From Cladorhizidae sp. MBARI D1340-BT2 (lineage: Eukaryota; Porifera; Demospongiae; Poecilosclerida; Cladorhizidae): a stretch of DNA of 64,000 bases. Position numbers and translations under genes: made by a program. Numbering within the stretch: position 1 is the first letter of the stretch; each line of letters begins with the position of its first letter. The notes beneath the pieces were generated by a model, which did not search any database, was not told the origin of the DNA, and worked only from the letters and a program-made list of their open reading frames with translations. This document shows positions 1 through 10,985 of this stretch, piece after piece. The DNA is taken from positions 29,439,976-29,503,975 of the forward strand of contig JAQNBH010000009.1 in the NCBI GenBank assembly GCA_028752905.1, in the 5' to 3' direction.

Positions 1-176
1 TTAACAACCATGACTGCTTCTAGGAACATTCTTTTTCTCATTTTTTTACTGCTGAGAAAGAGGCATTAGTGAATGGATTCCTTTTCTTAAATTTTGTTAA
101 AGTTTTACATTGAAATAAGTAATAGCTACAAATATATAATTGTAATAAAACACAAAAAATTGTTTGCAATCACTAA

Positions 177-191
177 GGGGGGGGGGGGGGG
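177..191. repeat. G homopolymer tract
   Basis: A run of 15 G lies just outside the left arm of the foldback element at 217-821. Long G or C tracts recur at 25166-25183 (18 G), around 57000 and at 63667-63680 (14 C). No function is visible. These tracts are also places where assembly length is unreliable. Confidence 0.9.
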
Positions 192-216
192 CAACGGTAT
201 TTTTTTTTTTTAATTC

Positions 217-821
217 CCTTTTACTTATGGTTACCATTTTAGAGCTCCATAGATTCTGCAAACTTAATGTATGGCTTTAATATATACCTCAAAAGATAGG
301 TCTCTCTATGTGCTCTCTTTTAATACTAAAATATTTTTCATAGATATATCTATAGCCACGTTACTATACCTTGAGTGGAGGGAACCGTAAAACCTGAATG
401 CCTAAATTGGCCACAAAATATCTCCAGATTGCAAAGTGCTAAAGGTTTCAAATTAGCACCAGTGGCTAGAGGAAGCTACATTTCACCCACGCGCTTGACC
501 ATGTACTTACATTTTAACACCTAATGAAAACACTCGTTGAATAGAGTAGAGCTTCCTCTAGCCACTGGTGCTAATTTGAAATCTTTAGCACTTTGCAATC
601 TGGAGATATATTTATGCGGCCAATTCAGGCATTCAGGTTTTGAAGTTCCCTCTACTTTAGGTCTAGTAACTTGGCTATAGTTATACCTATAAAAACAATT
701 TAGTATCAAAAGAGAGCCCACAGAGAGACCTATCAATTAAGCTATATATGAAGTCCATACAATGAAGTTTACATACAGAATTTACGGAGCTCTAAAGTGG
801 TAACCATAAGTTAAAAAAAGA
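217..821. mobile_element. Foldback (long inverted repeat) element, copy 1
   Basis: The left arm (about 217-480) and the right arm (about 548-821) are imperfect reverse complements. The outer parts pair (TATGGTTACCATTTTAGAGC against GCTCTAAAGTGGTAACCATA), as do the inner parts around TTGCAAAGTGCTAAAG and CTTTAGCACTTTGCAA. There is no coding potential of its own. A second near-full copy is at 32618-33317 and fragments are at 30296-30482 and 49505-49675, so this is a dispersed non-autonomous family and not a chance palindrome. The transposase class is unknown. No target duplication was identified. Confidence 0.85.
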
Positions 822-1176
822 GAAAAGGAAAAATATGCCATTGTCCCCTCAGATACATGATTAAATGCCGTGGATTATTTTGACTGCCACTAAAAATCCA
901 GTGAGGGATGTCCACCTATAACTCATGCTCAATCTCTAGGTAGGAGGGATTTCTGAACAGATTTATTTGCTACGAATCTGTCTGCAATGTAGCTTTTATT
1001 TGCTCACCTCAATGAGTTACTTCTATTACAAAACTACAGCTTATTGTATTTGCATACCGATGATAGTTTTAATGGACTTATGAGGGAAAAAGTTACATTT
1101 ACAAATAGTTATGCCATGGAAAATTGTTATCATTAATTATTTTTAAAAAACAGCATCCATAATCAATCAAACATAC

Positions 1177-1322
1177 CAGGATTTTCATAGGCTTCTTCAT
1201 CAGAAATGGATTCACTCTGATGAGTAAATTATCAACATCAATAAGCAAGTTAATGGAATAGAACAGACTCACAGCGGCAGAGGCTTGTGGCAAAGAAGAT
1301 CCTTTTGATCTCACAAGATTTG
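1177..1322 (-). CDS. YENP exon module, copy D (two exons)
   Basis: Two small exons are read on the minus strand. Exon 1273-1322 follows an acceptor TTTCAG and ends at GTGAGT. It starts with two bases of a split codon and ends in phase 0, reading ANLVRSKGSSLPQASAA. A 56-bp intron follows. Exon 1177-1216 (40 bp: 13 codons plus one base) reads SESISDEEAYENP and stops at GGTATGT. The same exon pair recurs near 8.0, 9.5 and 9.95 kb. The conserved feature is a Tyr-Glu-Asn-Pro motif after acidic residues, which looks like a phosphotyrosine docking site; that role is inference. The parent protein is not recognised. Confidence 0.55.
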
Positions 1323-2916
1323 CTGAAATTTTCCAGTCTCTAAATTTATGAATCAACCAAAATCCATTCGTAGAAGACATAATTATAAGTAACTATAAAC
1401 CCAACGGGTTGTCCTATCAACCCTAGTTTACAAGAAATTTTAGAACAAGCTTTACAATTGCATATTTAATATGAGTAAGGAAGCTTTTCTACAAAACCTT
1501 TTTTATCACTTATAAAACATACATTTAACAAAGATTTATCCTAACAGTAACAGGTGATAACCTTGGGCAGACAAACATGGATTAGCCAACCTGGCAATTG
1601 CTACCAGCATGTTTGCAGAGTATGATATAATTAACAATACAAACATCTCTGGTGTGCAGGCACAAAATAAAGGGATGCAGGTTCTATTTGGCCTAGAGTT
1701 GCTCATCCACAATAACTAGAGCTACACAAGCTATAAATGTTTCTCAATGCACCTGATTGCTCATATATAGCCTCATAAGCTAATGCTTGATGCACATTAG
1801 CTCAACCAGTTTAGGTATACCCAAATCTCAAGATGACCATGTTCAATATGAATGGGGTTAACAAATCATGGTGCGGACCTCTCACAAAAAGAACAATAAA
1901 AATGGACCATAGAAGTTAGTACTCAAAGATGACTTCCAACATCCTATACACATTTGCCTGCCAACTCATTAGGGTAAAACTGACAGTCGCAGGCCTCACA
2001 CCTCCAACCTTCTTATTCAGCCAATAGTGAAGAAAATAAAGAAGCATGATTCCAAATAATGAGATTCACAAAAGCAGTGAGAGCTTAGCAACAGTGAACC
2101 ACCCTGCCAGCAAGATCACTGATCATGTCCTTAACCAACCCTCTGTAAGCACAATATAGCAGAGCAAGTTAAAAAAACACATAAAACACTGCATGATTGC
2201 TACAATTTTCCAATTGTTATGTCCTACTCCTAGATTGCATATAGGGTCCAGAAAATGTTGCCAAATATGTTTTTTTAAATACCAACGATCTCTTGTCTAG
2301 AAAATCATCGAATTGATGAGAGAGTAACTAGGATGACCTCATTACTTAAGTCACCAGGGGTGATATAGCTATCTTTAGAAAGATTCTGATGAGGAAGAAG
2401 AAGGTATAGTCATCTTCAGTTACCTAGGAATTCTCATAGAGCTGCTGTATATTGATCAAGATTCAGATGCAGAAATGGACCAGGAAGGCTTCTCAGGTTA
2501 GTGTGATAGTATCTAGTTTTAGTATTAGCCTTTCCTAAATAGCTGGAGAGGGTCCATCTAGACATATATTAGCAATTCAATTTAAATGTACTTAAACTTG
2601 AATTCAAAATCGGATTTTGTGGAAACTAATGTCATAAATCTAAACCAAAATTATAATTCTTATATGAAATTTTTCATATTTGACTTGCGATGAAGTGGTA
2701 TTGTTTTACCGACAATTAGGTACCAGCTTCATATACTTTTCTATGCAATGTTCCTGCCAGTTCCCCTCCAGTACTGACCATTCCCATTCAGGCCAAGCCC
2801 AAGGATTGCCTTGCCCTTTCCCGCATATTCCAGTAGTAGTGTAAGCATGCATACAAGATTGTGACATATAGCTACTGGAGATATTTTGTCCACACACACA
2901 GTTATTGAACTCATTG

Positions 2917-2966
2917 CTAGCTAGCACTTGGTGCCATTCACCATTATTTAAGCTTGGGCAAATCTT
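2917..2966 (-). other. Possible decayed exon, EALPDPKE-type, copy 1
   Basis: The minus strand shows TCTAG followed by AAGATTTGCCCAAGC, giving E-D-L-P-K-L-K and then a stop. It aligns with better versions at 5870-5913 (EALPEPKE) and 6620-6667 (EALPDPKEAY). Each sits after an AG acceptor in the phase (two bases of a split codon) that would accept the end of a YENP exon. This copy is broken by TAA, and no good donor is seen. Confidence 0.25.
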
Positions 2967-3479
2967 CTAGACTCTGTTTCTCTACAAGGGAAGTGTCAGG
3001 CCTCAAAATGGACTGGTTAGTAAGAGAGCTAGTGTGTTGCTCTATCTTATTTTTTCCAGAAACTTATAGAAGACAGCTGGAGTTTGGCTAAGTGGATAAT
3101 TGGAACTGTGGCCAGCACTTGGCTCAGCTTGGTTGATTCGGAGAAGTGAGAGCACGTTTTCAGCATTTCTGTGTGTATATTGTTTGATATTGTGCATAGT
3201 GTTTGCATATTATTTACATATTGTGTATTTTTGTATTTTGCCGCCCATTTTATGCAAGAAATTACATCAAGTAACAAGGCGAATGACAAGTCTGAGAGAG
3301 CAGACAGAACAGAGCGAGGGGAGTAAACTGAGAAACTCCAAAGAGAGCAAGTTCAGATGACCGACAATGAGGACACAAATATGGATATCAGGAAGGGCTA
3401 GTCAAGCCATCGACCGTAAATGACGAGGACTACAAGAGAATTCCCAAACCCACTGGAGGCCATTCAGACATTAATCCTG

Positions 3480-5068
3480 ACTATGGAGGAGAACAGAAGA
3501 ATTGAAGGTAGAGAAGGGGAAGAATGCCGAACCAGAGAAAGAGAAGCAGAAAAACATTGACGTTGAACCAGAGATAGAGTAGCGGAAGAACGTCGAAACA
3601 GAGAAAGGGAAGCGGTGGAACGTCGAACCTGAGAAAGATAAGCGGGAGAATGTTGAACCAGAGAAAGAGTAGTGGAAGAATGTTGAACAAGAGAAAGAGA
3701 AGTGGAAGAACGTCGAACAAGAGAAAGAGAAGTGGAAGAACGTTGAACCAGAGAAAGAGAAGTGGAAAAAGGTCGAACAAAGAGAAAGAGAAGTAGGAGA
3801 TTATCGAATCAGAGAAAAAGATGTGGAAGAACGTCAAACCAGAGAAAGAGAAGTGGAAGAACGTTGAACAAGAGAAAGAGTAGCGGACGAACATCGAAAC
3901 ACAGAAAGTGAAGCAGAAGATTGTCGAATCAGAGAATGGAAGTGAAAAGGGAGAGCAGAAGGATTGAACATAAAGAAGCCGAAGAAAGCCGAACAAAATA
4001 ACTCAAAGCGAAGGACAGCACAAAAGAGAACACTTCTAATGCAAATCAAGTTTCAGCACGAAACCAAAACTATATGTGGCATAGTGACGACAGATGACGA
4101 GACAGAGATAGAAAACGGAAGCTGGGAGATAAAATTGCTCCATAGACGGACAAGGAACAGCCTGTATCCTACCTCCGAAACTTTGAAGACATGCTTTCCA
4201 CAGCAGAGATCAACAAGGATGAATGGGCAAGCCACATGGTCCTCTAGTGATGGGAACCGCATCCATAGCTTACACAACATCTGTAATGGAGGAGGCTAAG
4301 GTAGACTACAATTTGCTGAAAATGGCCTTACTGAAGGAGCTCTGATATTGCAAAGAAGCCTGTGAGTGAGAGTTCTGGTCGTTCTGAGGAAAGATGGTGA
4401 TGCAGCTACAAAAATTCTAAGAGTATTACTAAGTTTGGCAGATGTTCACATGGAAAACTGTAATACAATAAAAGAGGATGGCAAGACAGTGGCAACAGGA
4501 AAATTTCTCTCCTTTTACTCGCTGGATGCAAACCATGTTAGAGCATGGAAACCTGAGATGTTCCTGGAAGTCGCCAACTTCATGACAGAGCGACAAGCCA
4601 TGAATATTAAATTCCGCAAAAGATGACTGCCCTGCACGAAACCGAGGAGTTGCCCGGGAGACTGGTCAAGAAATCAATGGAATGAAGACAGTCATCTCCG
4701 GAACTGGCACTCATTGTTGCGACGTCAACCATGACAGCAGGGAAAGACACCATAACCCAAAGTACAGTGAGTGTATGGGTGACTTAAATAACATGTTTTA
4801 CAGTAGCACTCCGGGAAAGCCTCAAGATAAGTCTGGGGATAGGGTTAACTTTGTGTCTACATGTTTAAGCAGAAGGTCGAAATGTGACAATTCTGGGTAT
4901 GAGATCGAAGTTAGGATGGAAAAACACAGTGAAATGACTGAGTCTATAATAACAGCCATCAGACAACCAGGTCTATATTTAGAAGGCGGGGTAGGCCAGA
5001 GAGAATGCAGAATGCGCATTGATATGGGAGCAGACAGGACCATAGTTGTTGCAAACCTGGGGAGCTGA
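3480..5068 (+). pseudogene. Decayed LTR-retrotransposon gag-protease fragment
   Basis: Several frames together resemble the Gag and start of Pol of a Ty3/Gypsy-class element. First comes a charged N-terminal region made of 10-residue repeats (3490-3965). A capsid-like part at 4140-4330 follows, with SYLRNFEDML, then VDYNLLKMALLKEL in another frame. Near 4970-5068 an aspartic-protease-like stretch reads RMRIDMGADRTIVVANL, where DMGA stands for the usual DTGA. Stops and frameshifts occur throughout, no RT or integrase follows, and no LTR was found. The protease pattern matches those at 36.4 kb and 58.98 kb, so all three probably belong to related families. It is non-functional as it stands. Confidence 0.65.
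3490..3965 (+). repeat. 30-bp coding minisatellite (KWKNVEPEKE-type)
   Basis: About 15 imperfect copies of a 30-bp unit lie inside the gag remnant. One frame gives the decapeptide EKEKWKNVEP; a neighbouring frame gives Arg/Glu-rich REREVEERRT. Some units contain TAG in place of AAG, and a few are 31-33 bp, so neither frame is open throughout. The sequence suggests a highly charged helical region in the ancestral Gag that expanded by slippage. Confidence 0.85.
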
Positions 5069-5091
5069 ACGGAAAACTTGGAAAACCATAT

Positions 5092-7645
5092 ATATGTATG
5101 TATGTATGTATTCAATTGTAGGTTCACCTGTAAAAAATAAGAACTCCTCCTCCTACTAGGCTTATTAAATTTGGAATTGTAAGAGAAAACAACCTAGTTG
5201 CAGGAAGAACTGGCTGCATAGACAAGTGAGAATTGCTACTCAGGCTAAAAACAGACTATGCTTATAAAGAAGCTAATATGTTTCAATATTCTGTGGGTTT
5301 ACTCTGGAAGCCACTGGTATAAATATGGTCTGTACTGAAATCTCAAAATAGTTAACTGAAATCATTATAGAAATAATTATAGATTTTATATTGGGGTATA
5401 ATGAATACATTTTCATTTCACAGGAATTCCTTCCCAAAATAGCAACCAGGCCTCTGTCCACACCGAGTCAACCAAGTAGTTGGCCATGAATGCTCAGTTT
5501 GGCTTTAGGATTTTTGTGTTTGACGTGTGTATGTATATGCATGTGTGAGAAATAACATTACCTTGTACAACCTTTGTATTTTAACCGTCCTAATGTATAA
5601 TGTTTGAGAGAAGAGATTGGAGGCTCATGCATGAAGAAACTTGGACAATAAATCAGGTATTAGCTACAACCAGCATCAACTCAATCAGCAGACAAAACAT
5701 AGATATTTTTTGCCAATTAATTCTGAAAAACAGTTTATGAATTCCCTTACTATCATACTTTAGCTCTATCTAGCAAGATAATAATGATAGCTAGCTACAC
5801 ATTGAAAGTTAGTTGTGTTCAAAATCAATTATAACTGTAGTTAATTATTTATTGCTAGCTACTGCTCGGCATCATCCACCATTCAGACACTTCCTTAGGC
5901 TCAGGTAAAGCTTCTATAGTCGATCTGTCCAAGTTTCTACAAGGAAGGGAGCACCACAATACTATGCCTCTAACTCAACCTTAAAGAATGCCTTAGCGGT
6001 CTAGAAGCTTAAAACAGACAAAGTGTGACATAGTATATAGAATGGAGCACTTAAGATAGCTGTAAGAAAGCTATAGCTACAACCTCATTTGTAGTTTAAC
6101 TACTGCATTGTACTAGGCAGGATCCACAGAAAGAAAATAATCCTCAGATTAAATAAACACTAACTTTCCAAGCATACACAGCTTAGGTTAGCACATTCTT
6201 TTATTGTTTTCAGTACAGCACTTGCCTCTAGAGTTCTGCAAGAAAACTTTAGCTACAAACCACAGCTGTATTAGTAGCTGCACTGATCCAGGTTAGGACC
6301 AAAGAAGGAAGTCTACTGATGAAAAATACAATGCTAGCTCTCCTGGAGGCCAACAGATTCAGCGTTATCTAGCTATGGAAGTGTGATTAATGGGAAAATG
6401 GTGGTCATGTGTATATGAGCAGATTCTTGTGTGCATGTCCATACTAAAATGATAGCTACATGCACAGACATTTTTTTCAGCAGAGCAGCTTGCTGATTTT
6501 TGCCTGGATAAATAAAGGAAAAAAAAATCAGAGAGAAAAGTAAAAGTGTGCTTCTGAAACAGCAGAATAACGAGAATTGAAATTAGAAGGGAAGAGTGAC
6601 AGTAAAAGGCATGGGAGAAGCACAGCAGCCCACAATGGATATGCTTCCTTGGGATCAGGTAAAGCTTCTGATATCTTAAAAATGGATGTTTAAGTTCCAT
6701 TTGGATACTCTAGGTATGAAAGGTTTGCTAAACTGGAAATAATCATCACGGATAACGGCCTTGCTTACATGGAAATGATCGTCGTGCTCAATATCGAGGA
6801 GGTTTCTCCTCCAAGCCTTTGCTATCTGTAAGCTTCAATATTTCTACCTATAACAGTACAAGCAATACAATTTTATGACATCAATAATTTACAGATCAGT
6901 GTATAGTGTTAGGCCTGCACTTGGAGTAGTAGAATACCTAAAGCAATGTGATCTAGGCTTGCAATAATGCTAAGAATTAAATTTTTGTCTGTATTGGTAA
7001 TCATGCTAAAAGTAATTGTCCATCTCTCCATCAGACATTAACTTGCAACACAATCCTTGCATTCATTTGTAGTATTTTTTAATTAATCACTCTGGTGATG
7101 GGAGGGTTAAATTTATAATGAAGGTGAATGTCATCATGACTACCAGATGAATAACGCTTAAGTAGTGTTGTTCTTGATCCTCTCTTTCTTTAAAACTTCA
7201 AAGTGGTCGACTTAAGTTTCAGCCAAGTCTACCTGTAACCAACCGAGTTCAGTCTATTCAACAAGTGGCTACTGCTATAGCTATTCAACTTCAATAAATG
7301 TTCAACTTAGTACAATTCTAGACAACTAGCTAGACTGTGTTAAGAGTTCAGATAGGTTTAAATATATTAAGAGGATAAATAAATAAGATATAGAAGACAC
7401 AGCAAAAGACAAAACAACTCAACTGTTCTCACACAAGTTACTCCGACTGCTGTTATGACTACTGTTCTGACATGCATACAATTTGAATAATCATACATTA
7501 CTAAGACTACAGGTAAATACATGGTATTATACATGTTATAGCATGCCAGTAGCTAACTAATTTTTACTACATGCCCACATACAGCTGGTTAGTATTGTAC
7601 TAATGCACTTGTCTCTCTGGCTCTGCCACACTACCAATGTATCTA
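5092..7645. other. Mostly non-coding stretch with two EALPDPKE-type exon candidates
   Basis: It opens with a short TGTA microsatellite (5092-5110) and is otherwise AT-rich without long reading frames. Two minus-strand exon candidates stand out. At 5870-5913, CTATAG is followed by EALPEPKEVSEWWMM. At 6560-6667, ATATCAG is followed by EALPDPKEAYPLWAA and then a strongly hydrophobic run (VLLPCLLLSLF) that could be a membrane segment. Both begin in the same split-codon phase. No donor sites were confirmed. I see nothing else identifiable here. Confidence 0.35.
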
Positions 7646-7976
7646 CATCCCTACTTGTCTCCTTTCATTGTTATTTGTCACAGGATATTATGCACTGGGC
7701 GATCACTACACACACACACTCAAATCATACATCAGAGCACACTCTATTGTGAGCATTTGTTACTTACAAAGCACAATTATGTTGCATACACAGACTGAAG
7801 AGACACAAACCTTTCATTCTCGGCATGTGTTCATCATATTGACGTAAAAACATTAGTGTTTTAAATAAGCTAGACTTGTAGAGTATTAGGCTACTTATGT
7901 CAAGGGAATTAATTTGTTAACAGTACCTAAAATCTAAAATATGTAAAATAACATGAACCTCTCAGTATTCACATAC

Positions 7977-8151
7977 CAGGATTTTCATAGACTTGTTCAC
8001 CAGAAAAGGATTGAGTCTGAAAGTTAAAACAATCACTGTAAAATTAAGCAAGCAAACACTACGATAGAGTATTGGCTCACATGTCTGGATGGTGGTGATG
8101 GAAGACCTGATGTCCTAAGTTTTGGACCACCACTTATAGGCAATCCAGGAT
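7977..8151 (-). CDS. YENP exon module, copy A (two intact exons)
   Basis: This is the best-preserved copy. Exon 8081-8151 (71 bp) follows CTTTAG, starts with two bases of a split codon, reads DPGLPISGGPKLRTSG then LPSPPSRH, and ends in phase 0 at GTGAGC. A 64-bp intron ending in TTTCAG follows. Exon 7977-8016 (40 bp) reads TQSFSGEQVYENP plus one base and ends at GGTATGT. The pair therefore enters and leaves in the same phase and can be duplicated without breaking a frame. The sequence is Pro/Ser/Gly-rich with one Tyr in an acidic context, which suggests a disordered tail with a docking motif. The parent gene and its start and end are not visible. Confidence 0.6.
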
Positions 8152-8922
8152 CTAAAGTTTGAGTATATATCAAGAATGTATTCATACTATGTAGGGACAA
8201 TAAATCAGAGCTTATTCTTGGTGGCACAATAATCAACAAAGTACAGTGCATTTATAAAGAATAAGTGGAAAAACTGTCAATATTATAAGACTTTGAAAGG
8301 AGATGAATGTCTTCCAACTTTCACCTACCTCCATTGTAACACACTCTCTGCCCAGAGCTGTTTTAACTTTACACCAATACACAATGAACACAAGCTGACT
8401 ACATCTTATACACTATATTTATCGGAACTTCTTCATCAGAATGTTGGAAAAAATTATACAAGTTCTAAAATGCTACAGCTGTGGAGCAGTAGGAGGCTAG
8501 AGCATGTAGCTGCTGATTCAGCTCTCAGATTAGTTCCACACATACAATTCAAATTATTGTGTTTATGTTCTTTAACAATTTTAGTTTGTTATGGATAGAC
8601 TTAAAATAAATTTCCTGGATTTTTTTTAATGTCCACCAGGCACTATCATAGTGAAGTATCATGGTAAGCTGGAATTCCTTTTTGAGGAAGAAACCACCAT
8701 CAGGATGCTAAGAAACTGCTTAAATATGTTAGAGCTAAGACATGATTTTTTTATATCAACCTCCATTTAATATAGAGAGTACCAGTGCAATACCTGGCTA
8801 TAAAGATACATACCTACCCTAAGGGAAATAAAGGGAGTCGAACTACTCACTCGCCTTGAACATCTAAGGTGGGTGCTTGAATTATGAAATTTGAATGTTG
8901 ATTGTAAAATGCACACCCTGTG

Positions 8923-9037
8923 TTACCATTGCAATGAAGATAGAAGTTAGTTAGCTCTAGGTGAGGATTTGCTGGTTGTGTTACCATTGCAATAAAGTTA
9001 GAGGTTAGTTAGCCCTAGGTGAGGATTTGCTGGTTAT
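8923..9037. repeat. Two-copy 58-bp tandem repeat
   Basis: TTACCATTGCAATGAAGATA and the following sequence to GGATTTGCTGGTT are repeated once with a few substitutions. It is non-coding and lies between duplicated segments A and B. Confidence 0.8.
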
Positions 9038-9520
9038 TTTAATGTCTAGCTGGTGCCTCTACTTTAGCTAAGGCATTATTGATCCCCTCATTGATTAAAA
9101 CTATCAAGTAGTCGACTTCAGGTTCAACAAAGTCAAACAATGGATTTTTATTGCTAACTTTCCTTCTATCTTTGCTATCTGTCACATACTATGATGCACT
9201 GGGCGGTCGCTACAAGCATCCAGTCATCAGAGAAAATTGAATAGTGGATACTTGTAATGTGGAAGGTGCTGACTATGTTCCTATGCAAACTGAAGTGCAA
9301 ATTTAATGTTTGTGAGATGATCTGAGAAAAATAGGTTATCAATAGACACAATCTTTCATATGACATATTTCTCAGCATGTATTCATATTGATGTAAATCT
9401 CACAGATGTTCTAATCAAGCTATCCTATACATTATTAGGACAATGACATTACAAAATTTCTTTATTTGTTCCGAGAGAATTTGTCATAAACACCTCATCT
9501 AAACAGTACTCCAAACATAC

Positions 9521-9633
9521 CAGGAATTTCATAGGCTTGCTCACCAGTCAAGGATAGAGCTATTGGCTCACATGTATGGCTGGAAGACCATCTCCTGAGA
9601 GGCCAAATGTTGGAACATCATTTGTAGGCAATC
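9521..9633 (-). pseudogene. YENP exon module, copy B (intron lost, broken)
   Basis: The upstream exon 9572-9633 follows ATCCAG, reads GLPTNDVPTFGLSGDGLPAIH and ends at GTGAGC. The downstream sequence 9521-9559 gives SLTGEQAYEIP before GGTATGT, so Asn of YENP is Ile here. The intron between them has shrunk to about 12 bp containing TAG, too short to splice. The copy is probably dead unless spliced differently. Confidence 0.5.
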
Positions 9634-9946
9634 CTGGATAAAAAATGGGACATTTTAGAATGCGTTTATACTGTGTGCATACTAAGCTAATTCAATCAAT
9701 GTTTGGTGCCATACTAGAGTTGTGTAGTTTTAGGACCTACTTTTCCCATTGTGTTTTAAAAGAGTGCTTGCCCATTTAAACAATATTTTTGTAGAGCATA
9801 TGTAAAAATTGTCAAAGTAATCCTACTTTCTTGACTGACATCTTTGAACATGAGCTGAGAAAAATAGTCAATTTGTGTAAAAATTATCCACATGGAAAAA
9901 TAAACAGATTGAATAAATCCAGTATTCCAAACTAAGTTACACCTAC

Positions 9947-10115
9947 CGAGATTCTCACTGGCTTGCTCATCAAGGAAGGAAGGAGTCTCAAAAATAAAAC
10001 ATTCATTAAATCAAGAAAATACAACAATAGAGTATCCACCTCTATGGATCTTTTGAATGGAAGACCTCTGATGTCCCAATATTTGTACCAGCACTTGTAG
10101 GCAATCCAGGGTGTA
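9947..10115 (-). pseudogene. YENP exon module, copy C (partly degraded)
   Basis: Exon 9947-9986 is exactly 40 bp with a good acceptor (TTTTTGAG) and donor (GGTAGGT). It reads TPSFLDEQASENL, so the Tyr of the motif is Ser. The partner exon at about 10050-10110 reads HPGLPTSAGTNIGTSEVFHS but has lost both its AG acceptor (TTACAC) and the GTGAGC donor. Position and phase match the other copies. Confidence 0.45.
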
Positions 10116-10618
10116 AAGTTACAGTAAACAAAATATAAATCAAGAATGCATTCATACTATATATGTAGGGATAATAAATCACAGCTGTATCGTGGTCCTC
10201 TAAATAATAAAGTGCGTACATATATAAAGAACAGGTGGACAAACTGTCAGAATTACATGATATTAAAAGAAGTCAATGATTTCCATTTTTCACCACATAC
10301 ATCCTAAATATATTATCAGTCTCCAGAGCTCCAAGTTTCTGTTTAACTTGACACTGATACACAATGAACATTAGCTGAGAAAAATGAGAGTTAAAAAACA
10401 CATCTCATGGTATATATATATTTCTTGGCAATTCTTCATCTGATGTTTGTCAAAAGTTATAGAAGTTCTAAAACTGCTAGGGCATTAGAGTAGTAGGTAT
10501 CTAGGGCTAGAGGCTCCTATTGATGACAAGTACAAACTTTGGCTTTCTATTTAAAAAAGGTTGTGATAAATAACTGAATACCAAAAATTATGGTGATCTT
10601 GGTGGTCTTGGCTTCAGT

Positions 10619-10985
10619 TCAGGCTCTCGAGAGTGGCTCACCAGCAGCCAGGGAAGTCCATTCCGATTCAACTGCTAATATTCTGGTGCCAGGCAGCGCA
10701 ATGAATGGTACAAGTAGTCGGAGATTCTGTGATTGTGTTTTAATATGGCTGGCAATATTGCTTAACATGTTTCTAGTGCTTCTACTAGAACTGGATCCTT
10801 GCCTTTCCATAACGAGCCTCACAACCAAGTTAATATTTTGGCCCAAGCAACCTTTTTGAAAAAGACAGTGTTAGGATAATTCCAGACGACTTAGTTCCTT
10901 TCGTAGCAGTGGATTAATTTTGAAGGTCGGGTGCCCTGTTATTTTTGCTTGACAGTTGTGACAAGGATAGTCCATGAAGGCTTGA
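10619..10985 (-). pseudogene. Unidentified coding-like stretch with a CxxC motif
   Basis: One minus-strand frame is open across about 120 codons except for a single TAA near 10876. It begins DYPCHNCQAKITGHPTFKI, continues NPLLRKELSRLELS, then after the stop QNINLVVRLVMERQGSSSS and QNLRLLVPFIALPGTRILAV. The Cys-x2-Cys followed by a Leu-rich helix and PFIALPG faintly recalls the N-terminal region of Helitron-encoded proteins, but I cannot establish that. The opposite strand also has an 89-codon frame with a hydrophobic run. I prefer the minus frame because it extends further. Confidence 0.3.

Larger units (their letters stand above)
7650..10560. repeat. Segmental duplication carrying the YENP exon modules
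   Basis: Three diverged copies of one segment follow each other: about 7650-8640, 9165-9860 and 9900-10560. Shared landmarks are TATGCACTGGGCGATCACTA/GATGCACTGGGCGGTCGCTA (7689, 9192), the YENP and PGLP exons, TATCAAGAATGTATTCATAC (8166) against ATCAAGAATGCATTCATAC (10140), and ACACAATGAACA (8381, 10360). Intron and flanking sequence align as well as the exons, so whole genomic segments were copied. The third copy is truncated on its left. Confidence 0.75.

Noticed and set aside
3481..3996. 171-codon minus frame rich in Phe/Leu/Ser (SFSLFDLFPLLFL-type repeats)
   Set aside because: It is the antisense of the 30-bp gag minisatellite. The hydrophobic pattern is a by-product of Glu/Lys codons on the other strand.
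10590..10859. 89-codon plus frame with a hydrophobic segment, possible small membrane protein
   Set aside because: The opposite strand is open further and contains a CxxC motif with protein-like sequence; the hydrophobic run mirrors antisense codons.
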